This document shows, piece after piece, positions 57,261-64,000 of a DNA stretch of 64,000 nucleotides. Within the stretch, counting starts at the first letter, position 1. Each line of letters starts with the position of its first letter. The notes beneath the pieces are model-generated. The model was not told the DNA's origin. It saw only the letters and a list, made by a program, of their open reading frames with translations, and did not search any database. The DNA is from Planctomycetota bacterium (GTDB lineage: Bacteria > Planctomycetota > UBA8108 > JACQVS01). A program made the position numbers and the translations under genes. The stretch is from the NCBI GenBank assembly GCA_028280485.1, contig JANQLS010000085.1, positions 294,800 through 358,799 of the forward strand, read 5' to 3'.

Positions 57261-60200
57261 TTATTTAACCTCAACTAATTGAAACTCTCGAATTCCGATT
57301 TGGTCTGTATCGAGTTCGTGGCTGAATTCCACTTGGACGTTCTTTAATGTTGTAGGGATTCGAATACGACCGAACTTGCGTTGGTACATACTTTTTCTCG
57401 ATCCTGTTTGCTCGATTTGTCCCTTAACAACGAAGTTATTGAATTTCATGATGAAGGGATTTCCTGAGTAAGTGGCGGCCACTCCACCATGATAAAAGAT
57501 TTCGTAAGTTCCTTTGGGCAGGGAATCGATTTCCCAGATCGCCCTGTCTCCTTTTTCTACAAAAGAGATCGCTTGAATGCTGGCATCGAATATGGCCGAT
57601 TTGCCTTCAAATCGAGCGCTATTCCCTGAGAGCTTGACTGAGCCGTCTTTAAACGAACTGACCCTGCCCAGGGTCGTTAAGCCCTGATTGATAAAGGCAA
57701 AGAGGTGACTTGCTTGGTCCGGTGTAATTACAGACTCTAATCCCTCTGGCATCAGAGATATACCATTGGCCTCTACGTTTAAGATCTCTTTCCTCGTCCA
57801 GCTTTCAACTTTACCTTCAGTCGTAGCGACTTTGAGGAAGTTGGAGCCTTCTTCTAAGATCATCCCAGGGATGATGCGTCCATCGTTAAGAGTGAACTGA
57901 TACTGAAGGTAGCGATCTTCGACCGCTCGATTAGGGTCTAAGATGGCAGTCAGCAGGGTTTGAGGTGAGCGATCCGTTAGGGCTCTTAAATCAGGGCCGA
58001 TCGCAGTTCCTTCACCATGTAGTTGATGGCAAGAGGCGCAGTTCTTTTTGAAGGAAGCCTTTCCTTTTTCTATATCTCCCTTTTTCTTGAGAACTTTGAT
58101 ATAGCTCGAGACGAGTTGGCTTTTATTGTTGTTTATTTTGCTACTTAAAACCGTCTGAGCCAACCGACGGATAGAATCCGCTTTATGCCTCAGAAGGTTG
58201 GCTTTTTGAGCGGGTGATAGAGCCAAAAGGAGTGAAGGATCTTCTTTCGCTTGATTTAAGAAGAGAAGGAGCGAATCGTTCCTTCTGAGCATGTAGGAAG
58301 CTAAAGTCGATTTTGCTTCTGGTAAGAAAGAATTCCATTGGGTTAAAAGCTTCGGTCCTAACTTCTTTCCATCGATGAAGCCTGATAGTCGCTCAAGTGA
58401 AGCTTGGCGGATTTCACGAGGACTGGAGGCTGATAGAGCATCTAGTAACAGAGACGATTCCTGTTCGTTAAATCCGTTTCTTAATAATAAGTGACAAGCT
58501 GCAAGACGCAGTTCAAGTGAATGGTTACGTTTTGAAAAAGTCGTGATTGCGCTTTGGTGCAGTTGATTGATTTCAACGAGTAGTTTGGCTAACTCAGGCT
58601 GAGCTATCTTTTGTAAGTCTGAATGCGACTTTTGAAGACGCGCTAAGGCGTTGAAATAAATTCGAAGGTTTCCAAATTTTTGGCTTCTCGAATTTGAATT
58701 CGAAATCATTTTGAGGACTAAAAGCTCTAAACCTCGTTGATCTTCAGTCCCTAATGCCGTCAAAAGAAGAGGCTCTAAAAGAGATGGGTCAGAAAGGTTG
58801 TGATTCTTTAATCCCTCGATCAAAGCACCTACTTTTCCCATTGCAGAACTTAAACAAGCGGTTTTCATGTAAATGTCAGATTGAGGATCGATCAGCAATC
58901 TGCCTAAGGCGTGGGCGGCCTTGGGTGAGGAGGATGCTCCCAAAGATAGAGCCGCTTGAAATCGTACTTTCGGGTGAGGGTCCTGAGTTAAGCGAATGAC
59001 TTGCGCTTCCAAGAGTTTCGATTGACTGAGTTGTGGTTCAGCTAATCGCGCAGCGAGTTTTCGAACTCCCCAATGGCTATCCGTTAAGCCTCGAGATAAA
59101 TCGCGCTCAATAGATAATCCCGTTGCGTTTAATACTGCAAGTGCGTGGAGTCGACCGTAAGGACTTGAGCTCGTTGTTAAAAGATTTCGGACTTCGGAAG
59201 CTAAGCCTTCAGGCTTTTTCCAAATGAGATGCTGGCTGATGGCATCTCGTAACCAGCCGTTGGAACTTTCCAATCCTCGAGTCCAATCCTTTAAATTACT
59301 TTTTTGTAGGTTATTGTTCTTGGGCTGTTTTTGGTCTTTGGGAAAGACACGATAAATTCGACCTTTATCGTGTCCATCTCTTAAGTCTAGACGTCGTTGC
59401 CAATCTTCGGGGATCCATTCGGGGTGTTCGATGGCGTAGCGGTAAAAATCAACGACGTACATCGCTCCATCGGGTCCTAAGTGAACCGATACGGGGCGAG
59501 ACCAGTTATCCGTCGAAGCGAAGAATTCACTTTGGCTTTCTTCGGGAGCCCGCCTTGAAGAAAAGCTTGTTCCTTTGTGAAAAACTTGCTCTCTTTTAAC
59601 TAAATTGTGAACGGGCTCGCAGACGAAGGAGTTGCCCTGAAATTCTTTCCCCAAAGTGTTGTCACGAAAAATCATGTGTCCACAGGCGGAGGTGATTCGA
59701 TTGGCGGTATCGTAATCGTTGAGGCGAATGATGGTTTTACTTGCAGGGTAAATTTTAGGCGTCGACGGGGGATCTGTTAAATAAACCTTATTGTTGGGGG
59801 TTTGAATGTAGGGATTACGTCGAAGATAAGTTTCTTCGATCGGATAATGCCAAGAGGGTCGAGTGTTGTCATTTCCAAACCAGTGACCCCAATCGTCGCG
59901 GTGTCGCCCGTACTGGGTTTGCCCGGTGAGGAGTTCCATCTCTCCACTCTCGGGTCGGAACCTGAGATCACGGCTTCTAAGATTGACAATCTTTCCGGTT
60001 TTTACCGAACGAATTTTCCCACCGCTATCGCCATTCGCAATATAGATCCAGTTATCTAATCCCCATTCAAAACCATTAACTAAGTGTTGCTGATTCCATA
60101 GTGAGAAGCCTGTGAGTAAAGTTTCCTTCTTATCGGCTCGGCCATCTCCATCGGTGTCTTCAGCGTAGATGATTTCTGGCGATGCGCAGACGAGTGCTCC

Positions 60201-61901
60201 TTCACGGTAAGCCATCACACTGTTGGGAAAACTTAAGCCTGAAAGAAAGAGAGTCGAACGCTCGTAGTGACCGTCTTGGTCGTCGTCGTGTAAAAGTTTG
60301 ACGCGTCCCCCGGGGGTTCCCTTGCCATCGATTCCGCGAGGATAGCCCGGCATCTCCACGACCCATAGCTTGCCATCGAGTCCAAAAGATAAACTCACTG
60401 GATCTTGTACGACGGGCTCACTGGCGATGAGTTCAGCACTCATTTTGGGATTGACGCGAATCGTTTTTAGCGCTTCTTCTTTGGGGACAGGTTTTGGAAT
60501 CGTTTTTAAAGTTTCTTCACTGTAGAAGCGGTGAGGTACTTGCTTGATCACTTCATCGGAAACTCGATCTTCCGTATCGATCGCCAATCTTTTGGGGAAG
60601 CCGTAATAGGTCATCGATCCATCGACTTCATAGCCACCTTCGTCGTACAGCCGCCTAGAGGCGATATAACAAGGCAATCCATTGGAGTAAGCATGAACCC
60701 AGAGTCGGTTTTTATCGAGCTCCCGTTTTAATCTCAAGGAATAGTCAACGACGACTTCTCCCGGCAAAAAGACCATAGCGAGTTCATCGCCAAAGATCCA
60801 GGTTTGGATGGGGTATGGCAAAGTGCGAGGGAGCTCTTTTCCGCTTTTTAATACATCCAACCATTTATTAGCGGCGTAACTGTGGCGATTGTTTTTTGCG
60901 ACTTGGGCTTCTAGTACTTTGCGGCTCGGTGGCTCATCGAAGTGCAGGGGGATAGTGCCTAGGCGAGTTTGGGGTGGGCCTTTTAATTGGGGGAGATCTT
61001 GTCGAATGATCTTCTTTATTTCCGTAGCCAATTGAGCGCCATGGGCTTCGACGTGTTCAGGTTTACCACGTGGATTTGGATTTTGATCGGCACCACAGCC
61101 GATAGTGACCATACAAATCGCGTCTTTATATTGTTTTTCTACTTCTCTTTCGGCAACTCCAGCCCAATCGGAATGAAGCTGATTTAAATTGGCTTGAAAA
61201 CCTGTACAGTGGCAGGCGTAGGTCGCGAGAACTCCTTTTACCTTACCGATACCGTCAGTCACTTTGAGAATAGGCACATCGTGATCGACAGGGCTAGTGT
61301 TGCTCACTCCAAATCCTGACCATTTCCCATTTTTAATCACACGGCGGTTGATGGCGAAGTCGACATGACCCTTACCCCAAAAGACCCTCGAAGGTTTTCG
61401 GTTCTTATAAGCTTCTAAGGCGACCTGAACGAAGTGATCCGTTAGCGAATCGCTGTAATCATCGATGACTTTTTTTTGTTCGGGTGGGAGATCTTTCATA
61501 AACATGAAAGACAAAACATCTCGAAGATGAGGCCCGGTGTGGGTATGGGTGGCAGAGAGAGCTAGGTCCTGAGCTTGAATGGAGAGCTTCTTTTTGAGTT
61601 CTTGAATGACTTGTAGGCGAAGCCAATCAGGAATCCCAATTAGATCCGCCTTTAGCAGTATTTGTGGTGGCTTTGAACCTTGGCTAAAGGTGATGGCTTT
61701 GACATAGAGTTTTTGCGAGACTCCGACCGAAGGTGTGCTTCTCGAGGCATAGCCGCTCAAGCGGATGGCTTGTTTCGGTGTGATATCGCGTTTGGCTAAG
61801 CCGATGTCGATCAGATGTAAGTTAGATTCCTGAGCGGATAAAACTGAGTATCCGATGAAGGTGAAAAAGAATGAAAGACTGAAGAAGATAGATCTAAACA
61901 T
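57261..61901 (-). CDS. Fusion of ceramidase-like domain with PVC-type heme-binding propeller protein
   Basis: A 1546-residue exported protein with a signal peptide at residues 1-23. Residues 25-460 are a neutral-ceramidase-like N-terminal domain with H119-T-H121 (SATHTHTG), 'YACHCTGFQ' and 'HSDWAG'. The nucleophile region reads 'IGCGADQNPNP' with C269, so the classical Ser is not obvious. Residues 475-880 form the membrane-bound-dehydrogenase propeller ('SFGLDGKLWVVEMPGYP', 'HLGPDGAMYVVDFYRYA'). About 890-1275 are HEAT repeats. Cytochrome c follows with C1288-x-x-C1291-H1292 (CASCHQ). A beta-sandwich tail (1440-1546) ends the chain. It appears to be an amidase and an oxidase chain in one polypeptide. 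The second half resembles the protein at 5829-9200, an apparent paralogue. Confidence 0.88.
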   Translation of the reverse strand: MFRSIFFSLSFFFTFIGYSVLSAQESNLHLIDIGLAKRDITPKQAIRLSGYASRSTPSVGVSQKLYVKAITFSQGSKPPQILLKADLIGIPDWLRLQVIQELKKKLSIQAQDLALSATHTHTGPHLRDVLSFMFMKDLPPEQKKVIDDYSDSLTDHFVQVALEAYKNRKPSRVFWGKGHVDFAINRRVIKNGKWSGFGVSNTSPVDHDVPILKVTDGIGKVKGVLATYACHCTGFQANLNQLHSDWAGVAEREVEKQYKDAICMVTIGCGADQNPNPRGKPEHVEAHGAQLATEIKKIIRQDLPQLKGPPQTRLGTIPLHFDEPPSRKVLEAQVAKNNRHSYAANKWLDVLKSGKELPRTLPYPIQTWIFGDELAMVFLPGEVVVDYSLRLKRELDKNRLWVHAYSNGLPCYIASRRLYDEGGYEVDGSMTYYGFPKRLAIDTEDRVSDEVIKQVPHRFYSEETLKTIPKPVPKEEALKTIRVNPKMSAELIASEPVVQDPVSLSFGLDGKLWVVEMPGYPRGIDGKGTPGGRVKLLHDDDQDGHYERSTLFLSGLSFPNSVMAYREGALVCASPEIIYAEDTDGDGRADKKETLLTGFSLWNQQHLVNGFEWGLDNWIYIANGDSGGKIRSVKTGKIVNLRSRDLRFRPESGEMELLTGQTQYGRHRDDWGHWFGNDNTRPSWHYPIEETYLRRNPYIQTPNNKVYLTDPPSTPKIYPASKTIIRLNDYDTANRITSACGHMIFRDNTLGKEFQGNSFVCEPVHNLVKREQVFHKGTSFSSRRAPEESQSEFFASTDNWSRPVSVHLGPDGAMYVVDFYRYAIEHPEWIPEDWQRRLDLRDGHDKGRIYRVFPKDQKQPKNNNLQKSNLKDWTRGLESSNGWLRDAISQHLIWKKPEGLASEVRNLLTTSSSPYGRLHALAVLNATGLSIERDLSRGLTDSHWGVRKLAARLAEPQLSQSKLLEAQVIRLTQDPHPKVRFQAALSLGASSSPKAAHALGRLLIDPQSDIYMKTACLSSAMGKVGALIEGLKNHNLSDPSLLEPLLLTALGTEDQRGLELLVLKMISNSNSRSQKFGNLRIYFNALARLQKSHSDLQKIAQPELAKLLVEINQLHQSAITTFSKRNHSLELRLAACHLLLRNGFNEQESSLLLDALSASSPREIRQASLERLSGFIDGKKLGPKLLTQWNSFLPEAKSTLASYMLRRNDSLLLFLNQAKEDPSLLLALSPAQKANLLRHKADSIRRLAQTVLSSKINNNKSQLVSSYIKVLKKKGDIEKGKASFKKNCASCHQLHGEGTAIGPDLRALTDRSPQTLLTAILDPNRAVEDRYLQYQFTLNDGRIIPGMILEEGSNFLKVATTEGKVESWTRKEILNVEANGISLMPEGLESVITPDQASHLFAFINQGLTTLGRVSSFKDGSVKLSGNSARFEGKSAIFDASIQAISFVEKGDRAIWEIDSLPKGTYEIFYHGGVAATYSGNPFIMKFNNFVVKGQIEQTGSRKSMYQRKFGRIRIPTTLKNVQVEFSHELDTDQIGIREFQLVEVK

Positions 61902-62031
61902 AACTCACTGTCTGATTCTGGTTAGATGGAATAAAAAATCCTGCTCTCAAACTGATACTAAAACTATTAGGTTTTGTATCTATTTGGGAGCAGGATTTTG
62001 AATTAATTTCAGTTTTGCTTAGAAATTCTGA

Positions 62032-62667
62032 TTATTCTTTTTCTTCGAATTTCAATGAAACGGAGTTGATGCAATACCGAAGACCGGTAGGGGGTGGCCC
62101 GTCCGAAAAGACATGGCCGAGATGCGAGTCGCAGCGATTACAGATCACTTCGGTTCGAACTGAGAACAGGCTTCGGTCTTCCTTTTCCCCGACCGATTTA
62201 TCATCGACAGGTTTGTAGAAACTCGGCCAACCGGTTCCGGAACGATATTTTGTTTCAGAGGCAAAAAGGGGTAATTCACAAGCTCGACACTTATAAACTC
62301 CATCTTTTTTGTTGTCCCAGTAGGCACCGGTAAAGGCTCTTTCCGTTCCCTTTTTACGGAGAACTTTGTATTCGAGGGAGTTGAGTTGCGCTTTCCATTC
62401 CGCTTCAGTTTTAACGATCTTCTCAATTTTATCGATGGCTTCGTTCACATCTTTATTGATCTCGTCGGTCATTTCTTTAGCTTTCTCATTAGCAGTTTCT
62501 TGGGTCTCTTGAACTGCTTTTTCGATGGGGGGTGAAGTCGTTTCACCTTCAGTTGTTTTAGTTGCTGAATTGCCGGTACAGGAGGACAGGCTAAGTAGCA
62601 GGGCTACTGCAAAAAGGCAGAGTAAGCCAGATTGAAAATGTACTCTTCTCTGTGAGTTTTGCTTCAT
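62032..62667 (-). CDS. msrB: Peptide methionine-(R)-sulfoxide reductase MsrB, lipoprotein form
   Basis: A 211-residue protein from the ATG at 62667; a GTG at 62709 would add 14 residues before the signal. The lipobox LSSC suggests lipidation and an extracytoplasmic site. A 60-residue charged helical linker ('EKAVQETQETANEKAKEMTD') precedes the SelR/MsrB domain (about 100-205). It has 'KCRACELPLF' and 'VICNRCDSHLGHVF', the two CxxC pairs for zinc, 'SGTGWPSF', and the catalytic Cys in 'RYCINS'. It repairs oxidised methionine in exported proteins. It is in the same strand direction as the ceramidase/heme gene but separated by 130 bp. Confidence 0.92.
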   Translation of the reverse strand: MKQNSQRRVHFQSGLLCLFAVALLLSLSSCTGNSATKTTEGETTSPPIEKAVQETQETANEKAKEMTDEINKDVNEAIDKIEKIVKTEAEWKAQLNSLEYKVLRKKGTERAFTGAYWDNKKDGVYKCRACELPLFASETKYRSGTGWPSFYKPVDDKSVGEKEDRSLFSVRTEVICNRCDSHLGHVFSDGPPPTGLRYCINSVSLKFEEKE

Positions 62668-62852
62668 TTGCTCGCCACTTTGTAGATCGAGGTTTAAATA
62701 CGGGTTCACTTACTTGTAAAATCCAATAGGGTTTATTCTGAACCGCTCCATAGTTGGAGCTGTTCTTCTTGAAGAATTTTGATCTCAATAGGAAGACGAA
62801 TAACCTACCCATATGTTACATCATCTTTTTCCCGGAGATGAAAGAAAGTCTA

Positions 62853-63287
62853 ATGGTAACCCAAGCTAAAAAACAGACTAAGTTTATAGCTAAGATCCTG
62901 CTTGCCGTTTTGCTCATTGTATTGGTGGGAGGATTGGGCTTGGGCTTCGCTTACCGGGACAAATTCGAGGACTTTTTCTACCCAGAGCGGCGGATCGTAG
63001 GGCATTGGAACCTCTTTTCTTCTTCCAATTACCATGCCTTGAGCAGCCACTACCCCATTCGTTATGGTTTCGACGTGATTCTGACCGAAGAGGATGAATT
63101 ACGGGTGACGAATTTTGACGACCAAGTCTTCTTAGACTACGACACTGAATCCGCTTCCTATAAATTTCGTAGACTGGCGGACCTTCCCGGTATGATCTCC
63201 AAAATGGAGCTCGTCGACGACGATAAGCTGAACTGCGAGACGAAGGACGGGGTGTTTTTGCAGTATCGGCGGGGGGATGTGAAATAA
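62853..63287 (+). CDS. Small single-pass membrane protein, hypothetical
   Basis: A 144-residue protein if started at the ATG at 62853, which has AAGAAAG close before it. An ATG at 62838 is also possible but its GGAG directly abuts it. Residues 12-33 form one hydrophobic helix ('ILLAVLLIVLVGGLGLGFAY'), and the rest is probably periplasmic. The tail is beta-rich with 'RRIVGHWNLFSS' and 'LRVTNFDDQVFLDYDT', similar in style to small lipocalin-like or DUF domains that begin with 'GxW'. No known family is certain. It is divergent from MsrB. Confidence 0.65.
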   Translation: MVTQAKKQTKFIAKILLAVLLIVLVGGLGLGFAYRDKFEDFFYPERRIVGHWNLFSSSNYHALSSHYPIRYGFDVILTEEDELRVTNFDDQVFLDYDTESASYKFRRLADLPGMISKMELVDDDKLNCETKDGVFLQYRRGDVK

Positions 63288-63301
63288 GGGCTTTAGTGGT
63301 A

Positions 63302-63318
63302 GGCTCGACCTTCGAGCC
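63302..63318 (+). terminator. Perfect 7-bp hairpin after the small membrane protein gene
   Basis: GGCTCGA (63302-63308) pairs with TCGAGCC (63312-63318) with a CCT loop, and outer GGTA/TACC bases extend the stem. It lies 15 bp past the stop but has no T-run, so it may stabilise the 3' end rather than terminate. Confidence 0.5.
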
Positions 63319-63394
63319 GTACCAGCAGGGAAAGTGAGATTTATCGATTCCTACACATTGGCTGGAGAGGCATTTAATAATTCGAATATCCCCA

Positions 63395-63454
63395 TAACTA
63401 GCCCGAAGCGCTAGCGAGGGGAAAGATTCCTCGCTAGCGCTTCGGGCTAGTTAA
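63395..63454. repeat. Palindromic intergenic element, family A
   Basis: Arms at 63395-63421 and about 63428-63454, 6 nt apart, one arm shortened at CCCC. It lies between the small membrane protein gene and the convergent dockerin gene. Confidence 0.88.
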
Positions 63455-63485
63455 TTATATCTTTTAAACAAATTTGCTCACTTGT

Positions 63486-63533
63486 TTCGGTTCACTCCGT
63501 GAGCCGAGGAAGAACCGCAGGCGGAGCCTGCGG
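63486..63533 (-). terminator. Double hairpin after the dockerin gene
   Basis: TCGG-T-TCAC-TCC-GTGA-G-CCGA (about 63487-63508) and CCGCAGGC-GGA-GCCTGCGG (63515-63533) stand side by side just 5 bp past the stop of the minus-strand gene. They are GC-rich and could block exonucleases; no long T-run is seen. Confidence 0.5.
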
Positions 63534-63537
63534 ACTA

Positions 63538-64000
63538 CTACGAACTACACGTACTTTCACAGCCATCGAGGCGAATGCAATTTAAACCGCCATCGTGGGC
63601 AGGGCCGTCGAGGTAGAGGAAGTTGAGCATGCCGATGACGTCGGAATTATCGACGGACGAGTCTCCATTGAAATCGGCGACCGCAACGTTATTGCCATCT
63701 TGAATGGTGGCACCTTCACAAGGAAGGGTGACGTCTTCCCCGCGATAAATGGCGAGTAAGAGTCTGACGGCATCCCCGATATCCAGATTATTATCTTGGT
63801 TCAAGTCACCCGGTCGTTGTAAGCCACCCGGGGGAGGGCCGCCATCGGTGAAGCCCGGGGATCCACCCACTAAGTTACTTTCGGCCCACTGAGTGCTTTG
63901 GTTCCAAGCATCGAGATTGGCGTCGATGTCGATGACATTGAGTGAATGACCTAAACCATCCGTTGCGGGGTGCCAAGAATCAAAGTAGGTGAATTCTTGA
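63538..64000 (-). CDS. Lamin-tail/dockerin protein, 5' end beyond the window
   Basis: The frame is open from 64000 to the TAG at 63538, so only the last 154 residues are seen; the internal GTG at 63870 is probably not the start. The first 45 residues read like the end of a lamin-tail domain ('DSWHPATDGLGHSLNVIDID', 'WAESNLVGGSPGF'). A dockerin type I pair follows ('GDLNQDNNLDIGDAVRLLL', 'ADFNGDSSVDNSDVIGMLNFLYL') and a Cys-rich end ('CIRLDGCESTCSS'). It is the third dockerin protein of the window and close in style to that at 19814, so the missing part may include CotH or further lamin-tail domains. Export is expected but the signal is outside. Confidence 0.82.
   Translation of the reverse strand, partial: QEFTYFDSWHPATDGLGHSLNVIDIDANLDAWNQSTQWAESNLVGGSPGFTDGGPPPGGLQRPGDLNQDNNLDIGDAVRLLLAIYRGEDVTLPCEGATIQDGNNVAVADFNGDSSVDNSDVIGMLNFLYLDGPAHDGGLNCIRLDGCESTCSS

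Noticed and set aside
5701..63454. Repeats as a CRISPR array
   Set aside because: The repeats are inverted pairs kilobases apart, without regular spacers and without cas genes.
1..64000. Genomic island, prophage or integrated plasmid
   Set aside because: No integrase, transposase, phage or conjugation gene and no tRNA border are seen; composition looks even by eye.

Overview
The window looks like chromosomal DNA of a PVC-superphylum bacterium, most likely a planctomycete. This is inferred from protein families: two PVC-type CxxCH heme proteins with beta-propeller and HEAT regions, a tandem DUF1080 protein, an SGNH hydrolase coupled to a heme protein, very long secreted dockerin type I proteins with LamG, lamin-tail or CotH domains, and an exported CHAT protein. 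Base composition is moderate and looks even by eye. I see no rRNA, tRNA, CRISPR array, transposase, integrase or phage gene. Start codons include several GTG, and many genes have clear Shine-Dalgarno boxes that settle the start.

Layout. 1-12.1 kb: a cut-off amidohydrolase (-), a LamG/Ig/PKD surface protein translationally coupled to a HEAT-repeat membrane protein (+), an SGNH-hydrolase/heme-protein operon (-), and a TPR lipoprotein (+). 12.4-25 kb: a giant DUF7453-like/dockerin protein, an ECF sigma factor divergent from carbon-starvation transporter CstA, and a giant CotH/lamin-tail/dockerin protein. 25.2-31.7 kb: a phosphatase-ceramidase-beta-barrel lipoprotein, an EEP hydrolase lipoprotein, an STN-like exported protein, and a YpdA reductase followed by a bacilliredoxin. 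32-45.5 kb: a PAS-GGDEF-EAL protein, a membrane-anchored archaemetzincin-like protein, an enolase-superfamily epimerase plus DUF1611 (DgcN-like) pair, a Nudix-MBL fusion, a 2-hydroxyacid dehydrogenase, a DUF1080 protein, an AsmA-like protein and a nitrilase-family amidase. 45.9-48.3 kb: a SurA-like chaperone and an HtrA-like protease, convergent on a symmetric terminator. 48.3-56.4 kb: a strongly structured leader, then an exported TPR-CHAT protein, a secretin lipoprotein and a HEAT lipoprotein. 56.5-64 kb: an SDR, a 1546-aa ceramidase/heme-propeller fusion, an MsrB lipoprotein, a small membrane protein and a cut-off lamin-tail/dockerin protein.

The genes share one theme: the cell envelope and the handling of external material. 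About half of the products carry a signal peptide, lipobox or membrane anchor. Stress and redox functions (bacillithiol-type redox, MsrB, SurA/HtrA) and nutrient use (CstA, the D-Glu-type pair, DUF1080) are mixed in.

The non-coding DNA is notable. A palindromic family built from the core GCTAGCGCTTCGGGCTAG and its variants forms nine paired inverted elements, nearly all at gene 3' ends. A second family with outer arms TGTAGGGGC/GCCCCTACA occurs three times, and a third 23-bp motif occurs twice beside the first family. The most system-like candidates are the exported CHAT/secretin/HEAT lipoprotein locus with its structured leader, and the two unusual ceramidase-domain fusions.
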